Source: Bacteroidia bacterium (GTDB lineage Bacteria > Bacteroidota > Bacteroidia > JADZBD01). From it: a stretch of 64,000 nucleotides of DNA. Positions 32,922 through 40,950 of the stretch are shown piece after piece. Numbering within the stretch: the stretch's first letter is position 1; every line of letters begins with the position of its first letter. The notes beneath the pieces were generated by a model, which saw only the letters and a list, made by a program, of their open reading frames with translations, ran no database searches and had not been told where the DNA came from. A program made the translations under genes and the position numbers. The stretch is taken from the NCBI GenBank assembly GCA_020852255.1, contig JADZBD010000002.1, positions 347,531-411,530 of the forward strand, in the 5' to 3' direction.

Positions 32922-34469
32922 TTATATCTTGATCTCCTCCTCGTCGCGGTTGAAAAAATGATATTCAAGGAAGTGATAATTATTCATGCCCTTCACTTCC
33001 AGTTTACCGCCGTATTTCTTCGCCCATTTCCCTTTCATTGTAAACCATCCGCGCGTAAGATGTGATTCCAGGAAAGGATGAACTGCCAGCACTACGCGCT
33101 TTTCGTTGAGTTCCTGCATGATGTATTTCACATCATTTTCAATCTGGTCCAGCAGCAATACGCTGGCCTGAATTTCTCCGCTTCCTCCGCAGGCGGGGCA
33201 CTTTTCCGCCGTAACCACATTCATTTCCGGTCGCACGCGCTGCCTTGTAATCTGCACCAATCCGAATTTACTGGGAGGCAAGATATTGTGCTTGGCCCGG
33301 TCGAGGCGCATTTCATTCTTAAGTTTTTCAAAAAGCTTCTTTCTGTTATCGGGATTATGGAGATCAATGAAGTCGACTACTATGATACCCCCCATATCGC
33401 GCAGACGCAGCTGGCGCGCGATTTCGGCTGCTGCCTCCAGATTCACTTCAAGCGCATTTGCTTCCTGAGAATTATCCGAACGGGCACGGTTCCCGCTGTT
33501 CACATCCACCACATGCATCGCCTCCGTGTGCTCAATAATCAGGTATCCGCCGGAACGCATGGTAACATGCTTTCCGAACAGAGCTTTAACCTGCTTATCT
33601 ACTCCAAAATGATCAAAGATAGGAACGGTGCCCTTATACAACTTGAGGATCTTCTCCTTATCGGGAGCAATCTGGTGCAAAAAGCCCTTCATGTCATCAT
33701 GCATCTTCTGATCCTTCACATGAATAGCACTGAAGCTCTCATTCAGAAGGTCGCGCAGGATCGCATTTGTACGATCAATTTCCCCGAGTACTCTTTGCGG
33801 AGGCGCTGCTTTGGTCAATTCATTGAAGATGGATTCCCATTTGCTGATCAGGTCATTCAGATCGGCATGTAACTCGGCCACGGTTCTGTTCTCGGCCACG
33901 GTGCGGATAATTGCTCCGTAATTCGCGGGAAGCACGCCCTGAACCAGTTTTTTCAGACGGTCACGTTCCTCCTTTTCCCGGATCTTCTGCGAAACAGAAA
34001 CTTTATCTGAGAACGGAACAAGCACAACATAACGGCCTGCAAGAGAAATCTCAGAAGTGATTCGCGGTCCTTTAGAAGAGATCGGCTCCTTGGCAATCTG
34101 CACTAGTACGTGCATTCCAGACTGTACGATCTGCGTGATTTTACCGTCCTTATGTATATCCCGTTCACAGGTAAAGAACTCCAGTTTGGGAGAGCCCTTT
34201 CCGGTGGTAGCCGTTTTTACAAATTTAATAAGTGACAACACCTGCGGCCCAAGATCCAGGTAATGAAGAAAAGCATCCTTCTCATAACCCACGTCTACAA
34301 AGGCGGCGTTCAACCCGGGCATCACCTTTTTGACCTTGCCCAGATAGATATCACCAACATTAAAACTTTTGTTGCTCTTTTCCCGGTGGAGTTCCACCAG
34401 GCGTTTTTCATTCAAAAGAGCGATCACCGTTTCATTCGGTGCGTTATCGATAATAAGTTCTTTACTCAA
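32922..34469 (-). CDS. rng: Ribonuclease E/G family endoribonuclease
   Basis: The 515-residue protein matches RNase G/E catalytic cores. It has an S1-like RNA-binding region (IYLGKVKKVMPGLNAAFVDV) and the DNase I-like subdomain with catalytic Asp residues (VVDVNSGNRA and IIVVDFIDL). The zinc-link CPACGGSG lies near the C-terminus. It lacks the long scaffold domain of enterobacterial RNase E, so RNase G-like naming fits. A hairpin with a U-run sits in its 5' leader. The neighbours AURKAIP1-domain peptide, TPR protein, HU and mutY are a familiar Bacteroidota arrangement. Confidence 0.94.
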   Translation of the reverse strand: MSKELIIDNAPNETVIALLNEKRLVELHREKSNKSFNVGDIYLGKVKKVMPGLNAAFVDVGYEKDAFLHYLDLGPQVLSLIKFVKTATTGKGSPKLEFFTCERDIHKDGKITQIVQSGMHVLVQIAKEPISSKGPRITSEISLAGRYVVLVPFSDKVSVSQKIREKEERDRLKKLVQGVLPANYGAIIRTVAENRTVAELHADLNDLISKWESIFNELTKAAPPQRVLGEIDRTNAILRDLLNESFSAIHVKDQKMHDDMKGFLHQIAPDKEKILKLYKGTVPIFDHFGVDKQVKALFGKHVTMRSGGYLIIEHTEAMHVVDVNSGNRARSDNSQEANALEVNLEAAAEIARQLRLRDMGGIIVVDFIDLHNPDNRKKLFEKLKNEMRLDRAKHNILPPSKFGLVQITRQRVRPEMNVVTAEKCPACGGSGEIQASVLLLDQIENDVKYIMQELNEKRVVLAVHPFLESHLTRGWFTMKGKWAKKYGGKLEVKGMNNYHFLEYHFFNRDEEEIKI

Positions 34470-34489
34470 AGCTATTCAAATTGTTCTCA

Positions 34490-34525
34490 AAAACAGAACG
34501 TACGGAATGTTCCGCATTCTGTTTT
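34490..34525 (-). promoter_or_regulatory. Hairpin with U-run in the rng leader (terminator or autoregulatory element)
   Basis: On the minus strand AAAACAGAA pairs with TTCTGTTTT, with an inner CGGAA-N2-TTCCG stem, about 14 bp in all, followed by extra Ts. It lies 20 bases upstream of the rng ATG and downstream of the 31-residue gene. It could terminate the upstream transcript or control rng expression. Confidence 0.6.
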
Positions 34526-34587
34526 CGGGAAAGTTCAGTTATTCGCAACGGCAAAAGGCCGCTGCGCGGAAACATCGTTAATGACGA

Positions 34588-34683
34588 TTAACGATTCTTT
34601 TTCTTATGGCGGTTCTTGCGCAAACGCTTTTTACGTTTGTGAGTAGCCATCTTATGACGTTTTCTTTTCTTACCGCTGGGCAT
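34588..34683 (-). CDS. AURKAIP1/COX24-domain small basic protein
   Basis: This short reading frame encodes 31 residues. It starts MPSGKKRKRHKMATHKRKKR, with nearly half Lys/Arg residues and no acidic residue. It matches the small conserved Bacteroidota protein annotated as AURKAIP1/COX24 domain-containing, a group related to small ribosomal subunit proteins. The ATG lies at 34681-34683 and TAA at 34588-34590. It is 12 bases after the TPR gene and upstream of rng on the same strand. Binding to rRNA is inferred from composition and family. Confidence 0.85.
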   Translation of the reverse strand: MPSGKKRKRHKMATHKRKKRLRKNRHKKKNR

Positions 34684-34695
34684 GTCAATTCGTTT

Positions 34696-35478
34696 TTACT
34701 GTTTTAATTTATCTATGTACTTTCTCACTTCTGACCGGATCAGGGTGTCCGTGGTCAGGGTGTAATATTTCTCATATTCCTTTATTGCTCCCTCCTTATC
34801 TCCCTTCAGCTCCAATGCTTGTCCTAAATATAGCCAGGCATCTACATAGTTGCTGTCAACTCTCAGCGCCGTGCGGAACCGGCTCTCCGCTTTTTCCCAC
34901 TGGCCCGATTGCATGGAAAAGAAACCGAGTTGTATGTGGGCATCCACAAACGTGCTGTCTTCAGCGATCAATTCTTTCAGCAGCGCAACACCTTTCATGG
35001 GGTCGCTTTTCTGTTCCACCAGGCACACTGCCTTCTTCAACCGCGCTTCCCTGTTTCCGGGTTCCATCCGGAGAATCATGTCGCAGGAATGAATCGCCAG
35101 ACTATATGCCCGGGATCGCTGCTCCGGTTTGCTGAGCATAGCGGCCTTGTAAAAATCTGTGGCTGCTTTCATCCAGTCTGCGGTCTTGCCACTTTTTTCG
35201 GCAACCAGGTACATGTAGGCTGCAGCACCTATCGGGCGGTGACGCAGGCTGAAATATTCCCTGATGCTGTCGGCCCGGGTATTCAACGCCCACTGTTCCA
35301 CCCGTTTCCGGTCCGGCTCGGACAACACCTGTAGCTCTTCCTCCCACAGAGCAGGAGCTGAAATGAATTCCTGGATAACTTCCGTCTTTTCAGCGGCCTC
35401 CGGAATTCGGGGAGCAATAAATAAAAGAACTCCAATAACCAATGCCACAGCAACCGCTATGGCCTGTGGTGATCTCAT
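34696..35478 (-). CDS. Membrane-anchored TPR protein
   Basis: The 260-residue protein has an N-terminal hydrophobic anchor (AIAVAVALVIGVLLFIAP) and then helical tetratricopeptide repeats. Clear units are FVDAHIQLGFFSMQSGQWEK and YVDAWLYLGQALELKGDKEG. The rest of the protein is probably helical and periplasmic. Its place between HU and the AURKAIP1-type gene/rng is a commonly seen Bacteroidota gene order, but the role is unknown. Confidence 0.8.
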   Translation of the reverse strand: MRSPQAIAVAVALVIGVLLFIAPRIPEAAEKTEVIQEFISAPALWEEELQVLSEPDRKRVEQWALNTRADSIREYFSLRHRPIGAAAYMYLVAEKSGKTADWMKAATDFYKAAMLSKPEQRSRAYSLAIHSCDMILRMEPGNREARLKKAVCLVEQKSDPMKGVALLKELIAEDSTFVDAHIQLGFFSMQSGQWEKAESRFRTALRVDSNYVDAWLYLGQALELKGDKEGAIKEYEKYYTLTTDTLIRSEVRKYIDKLKQ

Positions 35479-35493
35479 AACTTTTTACAGAAA

Positions 35494-35787
35494 CTATTGG
35501 GAAACAGCCACATTCTTCTTCACCTTCTCCACAAATGTCTTCGCCGGCTTGAAGGAAGGAATAAAGTGAGCAGGAATCACAACCGTGGTATTCTTAGAAA
35601 TATTCCTTCCGAGTTTTTCCGCTCTCTTTTTTGTAATGAAGCTTCCAAACCCCCTGAGGTAGATATTCTTACCTTCGGCGAGAGAATTTTTCACTTCCGT
35701 CATGAATGCTTCCACTGCAGTGAGGACAACCACCTTTTCGATTCCGGTTTTTTCGGAGATCCTCGTTACGATTTCAGCTTTTGTCAT
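35494..35787 (-). CDS. HU/IHF-family DNA-binding protein
   Basis: The 97-residue protein begins MTKAEIVTRISEKTGIEK. It contains the HU signature GKNIYLRGFGSFITKKR and the beta-arm segment GRNISKNTTVVIPAHFIPSF, ending in a short helix. It bends or compacts DNA as a dimer. The length is normal for the family. A consensus promoter lies upstream on the minus strand, and the TPR gene follows after 15 bases. Confidence 0.94.
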   Translation of the reverse strand: MTKAEIVTRISEKTGIEKVVVLTAVEAFMTEVKNSLAEGKNIYLRGFGSFITKKRAEKLGRNISKNTTVVIPAHFIPSFKPAKTFVEKVKKNVAVSQ

Positions 35788-35824
35788 ATTATAAGGTATT
35801 TAAAATCAAACCATTAATATTTAG

Positions 35825-35857
35825 CAAAGATACATCAAATTTCTTTGAACTTCACAA
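35825..35857 (-). promoter_or_regulatory. Promoter of the HU-family gene
   Basis: On the minus strand TTG (35855-35857), a 22-base spacer and TATCTTTG (35825-35832) lie 37 bases upstream of the ATG. The remaining divergent spacer before mutY (35858-35942) is AT-rich with no clear mutY promoter. Confidence 0.65.
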
Positions 35858-35942
35858 TCAAGCACAAACATAATAATTTGATTTTGAAGGAATTATAAAA
35901 TATTTCTTAGTATTACTCTGATTCTCTGCCAGTTGTAATCCC

Positions 35943-36992
35943 ATGAAAAGCTTCTCAGATCAACTGATTTCCTGGTACCGGACGCATAAGCGAGCGCTTC
36001 CATGGAGGGAGACACGTGATATATATAAGGTGTGGCTCAGTGAAATCATTCTTCAGCAGACGAGGGTTGATCAAGGGTTGCCTTACTATGAACGATTCCT
36101 GAAAATCTTTCCTGATGTGAACGCCCTCGCGAAGGCTTCCCGCGAAAAAGTTCTGAAGGCCTGGGAGGGGCTGGGATATTATTCCCGTGCCAGAAATCTT
36201 CACGAAACGGCCCGAACGGTTTCTTACAAACTAAGAGGAAGATTTCCCGGTGATTATTCAGGACTGATCCGTCTCAAAGGAATCGGACCGTACACTGCCG
36301 CTGCAATTGCGTCTTTCTGTTACGATGAAGCCCGGGCGGTGGCAGACGGAAATGTGATGCGATTTTTAAGCCGGCTTCATGGCATCCGGACAGCAGTGGA
36401 TACGGCCGCAGGAAGGAGAAAAGTGATGGCTCACGCACAGGAGTGGATGAAGGGGCAGCGGCCATCGGAATTCAACCAGGCGATCATGGAATTCGGTGCA
36501 CTTTACTGTATTCCGGCATCGCCCGATTGTACTTCATGCATATTTCGGGATGTTTGTGTAGCAGGAATAAAAAAGCAAGCCCATTGCTTCCCGGTAAAGA
36601 AAAAGAAGACGGCGGTAAGAGACCGCTACTTTCATTACTTTCTGTGCGAATACAGCGGCCGGATACTGATACATGAACGAACAGAAAAAGATATTTGGCA
36701 GGGATTGTTCGACTTGCCGCTTATTGAAACTGCCCGGCCGGCGGGAGCCGCATCTGCCCTGTCGGCGTTTCTAAAAGCACGGAAATTGCGCTCAGCCGCC
36801 GTGGTGGTAAGCGGTCAGCCCCGTGAAGTAATACATATTCTTTCCCATCAAAAGATCCATTGCCGGTTATTCGTCCTGCAACTGAAAAAGAGACTGGTGT
36901 TGTTGCCCGGCGAGCGCCTGATCCGTAGTGCAGATTACAGGCTTTATCCTATGCCCCGGTTACTGACCCGTTTTCTTTCGAAGGAGATATAA
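35943..36992 (+). CDS. mutY: A/G-specific adenine DNA glycosylase
   Basis: The 349-residue enzyme removes adenine opposite 8-oxoguanine. It has ALPWRETRDIYKVWLSEIILQ at the N-terminus and the helix-hairpin-helix LKGIGPYTAAAIASF. The catalytic Asp lies in AVADGNVMRF. The [4Fe-4S] cluster Cys set is CIPASPDCTSCIFRDVC. A C-terminal Nudix-like MutT domain (from about 225) recognises 8-oxoG. All parts are present. Confidence 0.95.
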   Translation: MKSFSDQLISWYRTHKRALPWRETRDIYKVWLSEIILQQTRVDQGLPYYERFLKIFPDVNALAKASREKVLKAWEGLGYYSRARNLHETARTVSYKLRGRFPGDYSGLIRLKGIGPYTAAAIASFCYDEARAVADGNVMRFLSRLHGIRTAVDTAAGRRKVMAHAQEWMKGQRPSEFNQAIMEFGALYCIPASPDCTSCIFRDVCVAGIKKQAHCFPVKKKKTAVRDRYFHYFLCEYSGRILIHERTEKDIWQGLFDLPLIETARPAGAASALSAFLKARKLRSAAVVVSGQPREVIHILSHQKIHCRLFVLQLKKRLVLLPGERLIRSADYRLYPMPRLLTRFLSKEI

Positions 36993-37015
36993 GTTCTATA
37001 CCTTTGCGACTCCTG

Positions 37016-39388
37016 ATGAGGACGATCCTTTTTCTCATTCTGTTCACGGCCGGTTCGGGCACACTCCTCGCACAGACGCTTACGCAGACGGTGCGCGGAA
37101 CCGTTATAGATGCCGACTCGAAATCGCCCATTCCCGGTGTTGCCGTAAAGATGTTCTTTGGAGATTCGGTCAAGACTTCCACCAGTGATGCAGACGGAAA
37201 ATTCAGGATCCGTGAGGTTCCGGTAGGGCGTCACCGGATGACTTTCTCATTTATCGGATACGAAGAACGCAAGCTGGATAACCTGGTGGTGGGAACAGGA
37301 AAGGAAGTTATTCTGCAGATTGAACTAACTGAAAGTGTTATCATGAGCGATGAAGTGCAGATTTACGGGAATATTGACCAGACCAAAGCGAACAATGATC
37401 TGGTGACGAATAGTTCCCGGAATTTTCAAAGCGAGGAAACGGAGCGCTATGCCGGTTCGCGGGCAGATCCCAGCAAGATGGTAGCCAATTACGCCGGTGT
37501 AGCGTCTGCGAACGATCTGCGAAATGACATCATCGTTCGGGGCAATTCTCCACTTGGCGTGCTCTGGCGGCTGGAAGGACTTGACATTCCCAACCCCAAC
37601 CACTTCTCGAATCAGGGTGCCACCGGCGGTCCGATCAGTATTCTTAATAATAATCTGCTGGCCGGCAGTGATTTTCTCACGGGAGCGTTCCCTGCAGAAT
37701 ACGGAAACAAGAGTGCCGCTGTTTTCGATCTCCGGCTAAAGAACGGCAATAACGAAAAATACGAATTCACTTCGCAGATCGGCTTTAACGGCTTTGAGCT
37801 GGGAGCCGAAGGTCCTATTTCAAAAAAACAGGGGTCGTCCTTCATCGCCGCTTACCGGTACAGCACTTTCGCTTTTTTTGATCTGATTGGGGTAAACTTT
37901 GGTGTTTCGGGAATTCCGGAGTACAGTGACGCAACGGTGAAGTTCAACATACCCACGAAAAAAGCCGGACAATTCTCTCTGTGGGGAATTGGAGGCAAGA
38001 GTCATATTGAACTGCTGGACAGTGAACGTGACACCACCAACTGGGCGCTAACGGACGGCGGGGAAGACCTGATCTTCGGCAGCAATATGTTTGCGCTGGG
38101 AATGAACCACGTCTATTTTTTCACACCTGACATTTCAGGAAAATTTTCCGCCGGCTTCACACGGGGAGGTTTCAGCGCAATAATTGATACGCTGAGCAGC
38201 ACAAAGGTACCCTTCCGGGTTTACACCAATGAATCATCGGAAGATTCCCATATTCTCTCCTATGTTCTCACATGGAAAATGAATGCCCGGCACCTGTTTA
38301 AAACCGGAATTAATTATTCCGGCTTTTTGTTCGATTATCACACTTATTTCTGGTCGCGGAAAAGCCTGATAAATGTAGATCAGTTAAAACAAAACGACGG
38401 TACCGGGGTCCTCCAGTCATTTCTTCACTGGCAATACCGGATCAACGAAAAGCACAGTATGAATACAGGGATTCACCACCAGTACCTAGTCCTTAACGGG
38501 CGGCAAATCGCTGAACCCCGTATCGGATGGAGGTTTCAGTTTAAAAAGAACCAGTCTCTCTCTCTTGCCGGCGGAATACACAGCCAAACAGCACCCATGC
38601 TTTATTATTTTTACAAAACATACGATACCCTTAGTCAGTCTTACACACAGAGTAATCTGGAACTGGATTTTTCAAAGAGTGTTCATGCGGTAGCAGGGTA
38701 CGACCTGGTATTTAAAAAGGACTTTCGGATGAAGGCTGAAGTATACTATCAGTACTTGTTTCACATTCCCATTGATACTTCCCGTAACAGCACTTTCTCG
38801 CTCATTAACTCAGGAAACGACATAGAAGGTCTTCCGCTGATGGACAGCCTGTATAATTCCGGTACAGGAAGTAGCCGGGGCATAGAATTTACTTTCGAAA
38901 AGTTTTTCAGCAAGCGGTATTACTTCCTGACTTCTGTTTCGCTGTATCAGTCGGATTACTCCGCAGCCGATGGGAAAATACGCCCAACCGCCTTTTCGGG
39001 AGGATATGTTTACAATCAGCTGGCCGGGTATGAACTTCCGGTTGGAAAGAAGAAGAACGTGCTGCTGGAACTGGATATGAAATTCACACTGGCTGCGGGA
39101 AACCGCTACACACCCATTGACCTTGTTGCTTCGGCCGCAGAAAACAGTGCGGTTTATTCAGACAGTCTTGCGTTTTCGGAAAAATTTAAAGATTACTCGC
39201 GGCTGGATCTGAAAGTAAGCGTTCGTATCAACAGGAAAAAGACCGCACATTATTTATTCCTCAATGTAGAAAATGTGACCGACCGGAAAAACGTACTGCG
39301 TCAGATCTACGATCCGAAGACAAGTACCATCGTGGAAGAATACCAGCTCGGTGTATTTCCGTACGGGGGTTACCGGATCGAATTCTAG
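37016..39388 (+). CDS. TonB-dependent receptor with CarboxypepD_reg domain
   Basis: The start is taken as the ATG at 37016 (MRTILFLILFTAGSGTLLAQ, a signal peptide); a TTG 12 bases earlier is also in frame. The 790-residue protein has a CarboxypepD_reg-like domain (VRGTVIDADSKSPIPGVAV, about 25-110). A plug domain follows (IIVRGNSPLGVLWRLEGLDI ... GAFPAEYGNKSAAVFDLRLK) and then an outer-membrane barrel of about 500 residues ending YGGYRIEF with a terminal Phe. No SusD-like partner is adjacent, so it is a stand-alone receptor of unknown ligand. Its stop overlaps the next gene's stop on the other strand in CTAG. Confidence 0.88.
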   Translation: MRTILFLILFTAGSGTLLAQTLTQTVRGTVIDADSKSPIPGVAVKMFFGDSVKTSTSDADGKFRIREVPVGRHRMTFSFIGYEERKLDNLVVGTGKEVILQIELTESVIMSDEVQIYGNIDQTKANNDLVTNSSRNFQSEETERYAGSRADPSKMVANYAGVASANDLRNDIIVRGNSPLGVLWRLEGLDIPNPNHFSNQGATGGPISILNNNLLAGSDFLTGAFPAEYGNKSAAVFDLRLKNGNNEKYEFTSQIGFNGFELGAEGPISKKQGSSFIAAYRYSTFAFFDLIGVNFGVSGIPEYSDATVKFNIPTKKAGQFSLWGIGGKSHIELLDSERDTTNWALTDGGEDLIFGSNMFALGMNHVYFFTPDISGKFSAGFTRGGFSAIIDTLSSTKVPFRVYTNESSEDSHILSYVLTWKMNARHLFKTGINYSGFLFDYHTYFWSRKSLINVDQLKQNDGTGVLQSFLHWQYRINEKHSMNTGIHHQYLVLNGRQIAEPRIGWRFQFKKNQSLSLAGGIHSQTAPMLYYFYKTYDTLSQSYTQSNLELDFSKSVHAVAGYDLVFKKDFRMKAEVYYQYLFHIPIDTSRNSTFSLINSGNDIEGLPLMDSLYNSGTGSSRGIEFTFEKFFSKRYYFLTSVSLYQSDYSAADGKIRPTAFSGGYVYNQLAGYELPVGKKKNVLLELDMKFTLAAGNRYTPIDLVASAAENSAVYSDSLAFSEKFKDYSRLDLKVSVRINRKKTAHYLFLNVENVTDRKNVLRQIYDPKTSTIVEEYQLGVFPYGGYRIEF

Positions 39389-40188
39389 GCCAGCAGCCAC
39401 TCGGACAATCCCATCACCAGTATCACCCCGTCTATTCCCAACGTAAAAAACAGTTCCCGCCGTTCAGGCGATGCCAGAAAGGATAAAGGGAAATAGATCG
39501 CCGCGGTGATCATCCAGGGAAAAAAAGTTTCCTTGAAAATTCCGGCAATAAACAGAGTGGCCAGAAAAAAAAACCAGGACAGCTTACGGGTGCCGTCTGT
39601 ATCCACCATTTGCGGCCAGGTTTTTATTCCATCTGCCCTATCCCGCGCTACATCCCGCAGGTCGAACAGGAAAGCGAGGGAAGTGATAAAACATGCGCGC
39701 TCTGCACATGTAACCCACATTTCCCGGCCGAAAGATTCCATGCTTATTCCGCTGATAAAAAATCCCCAGGTAATTCCGATCAGAAACGGCTTCAGCCATC
39801 CGTACTTTCTCAGGTTGACACCGGGAATAAAATAGGCAAGGGAAATGATTCCCGTACAGAGAAAAACAATCTGTTCAAAACGAGTGGCACGAAACAGAAA
39901 ATAGAAACCCATCATTCCGGCAGACAGGATGACTGCGGTGATTATCCCACCCCGAAAACGAATAAATAACCGCTGCCGTTCGCTCAGTGCCGCATCCTCC
40001 TTTCGGATGAGAACCAGGCGCTGCAAATTATAAAGGAAAAAAATGCTGCAGAATACAAACAGCATCGGTTCCCACTCCGGTACCCGCTGATGCCTGACCA
40101 TTGATCCGGCATAAAGTACGGCACCCGAAAGTGCAATAAAAATATTCCCGTCCGTCAGGAACCGGCCAGGGATACCGGGAAACCTCAT
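39385..40188 (-). CDS. UbiA-like prenyltransferase-family membrane protein with degenerate first Asp motif
   Basis: The 267-residue protein has seven or so hydrophobic helices in the UbiA pattern. The second Asp-rich motif is intact (FDLRDVARDRADGIKTWP). The first motif, normally NxxxDxxxD, appears only as a weak FLYNLQRLVLIRKED, so activity is uncertain. UbiA enzymes transfer prenyl chains for quinone, heme or lipid synthesis. It overlaps by four bases the next upstream gene, which encodes another membrane protein, so they form an operon. Confidence 0.65.
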   Translation of the reverse strand: MRFPGIPGRFLTDGNIFIALSGAVLYAGSMVRHQRVPEWEPMLFVFCSIFFLYNLQRLVLIRKEDAALSERQRLFIRFRGGIITAVILSAGMMGFYFLFRATRFEQIVFLCTGIISLAYFIPGVNLRKYGWLKPFLIGITWGFFISGISMESFGREMWVTCAERACFITSLAFLFDLRDVARDRADGIKTWPQMVDTDGTRKLSWFFFLATLFIAGIFKETFFPWMITAAIYFPLSFLASPERRELFFTLGIDGVILVMGLSEWLLA

Positions 40189-40853
40189 AGGTGTTTATCG
40201 TAGAAGGAATCAGGCAGCGAGAAATAAAGCAGACTTCCGGCGACCAGTCCGATGGCGGCACCTTTGAGACTGGCCACTATCTTTTTCTTTCGTGCTACGC
40301 GCTCATATCCTACAAGGTAAACATCGTAGTGCGGCGCACCTCTCACTTTATAGTTAGGCGCTCTCACCTTAATAAAAGGTATCAGCAGTGCCCCTGAGTA
40401 GGCAAAAGGAGGAAGGTATGCGTAAAAATATCCGCCATAATTGGGTAGCAGGGCCCCTGAGGCAAACCCGATTCCCGCTCCAAGCCAGAATTCAAGAGCA
40501 GTGTTGTGGTAACGGGCAGCATCCTGTTCCCCATGCATAAAATTCCGCATTTCAGGAACCGTGAAAAAATTACCGGCCATGGTATCGTAGATATAGAACA
40601 CCCGTTCTGTTCCGTTGGCGTACTTAACCGAGAAGAGGCGATCCCGCTCCATCAGCAGTTTCCGCTCCGGATGCTTTTTGGTTGGCCTGGGATGCAGGCA
40701 GTATACTGTTTCCGGCAATGTGTCCAGAATCTTCGTCGGGAGGATCTCTCCATTCATCAGGAAGAGGGAGTCTGTTAATCGCAAGGTATCCGCCTGCTGT
40801 GCATAAGCGCTAAGGACAGAAAAATATAACAGGGTAATAATCCAACCATTCAT
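40185..40853 (-). CDS. Uncharacterised exported membrane protein paired with the UbiA-like gene
   Basis: The 222-residue protein has a signal peptide (MNGWIITLLYFSVLSAYAQ) and a beta-rich middle (residues 20-95). Two hydrophobic segments follow in the second half, FWLGAGIGFASGALLP and GAAIGLVAGSLLYFSL. The basic stretch VARKKKI precedes the last one. No family was recognised. Its stop overlaps the start of the UbiA-like gene. Confidence 0.6.
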   Translation of the reverse strand: MNGWIITLLYFSVLSAYAQQADTLRLTDSLFLMNGEILPTKILDTLPETVYCLHPRPTKKHPERKLLMERDRLFSVKYANGTERVFYIYDTMAGNFFTVPEMRNFMHGEQDAARYHNTALEFWLGAGIGFASGALLPNYGGYFYAYLPPFAYSGALLIPFIKVRAPNYKVRGAPHYDVYLVGYERVARKKKIVASLKGAAIGLVAGSLLYFSLPDSFYDKHL

Positions 40854-40923
40854 CCTATTGTAAAGCTACAAAAAACATTTCCACGGGACGGTAAAAACCA
40901 TGCGTCTCCTGTCGCCATTGTAT

Positions 40924-40931
40924 TATATTTG
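40924..40931 (+). promoter_or_regulatory. -7 box of gcvP
   Basis: TATATTTG matches the TAnnTTTG consensus 19 bases before the gcvP ATG. No good -33 TTG was found at the expected spacing. Confidence 0.45.
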
Positions 40932-40950
40932 TTTCCTTAAAATAAATCCT

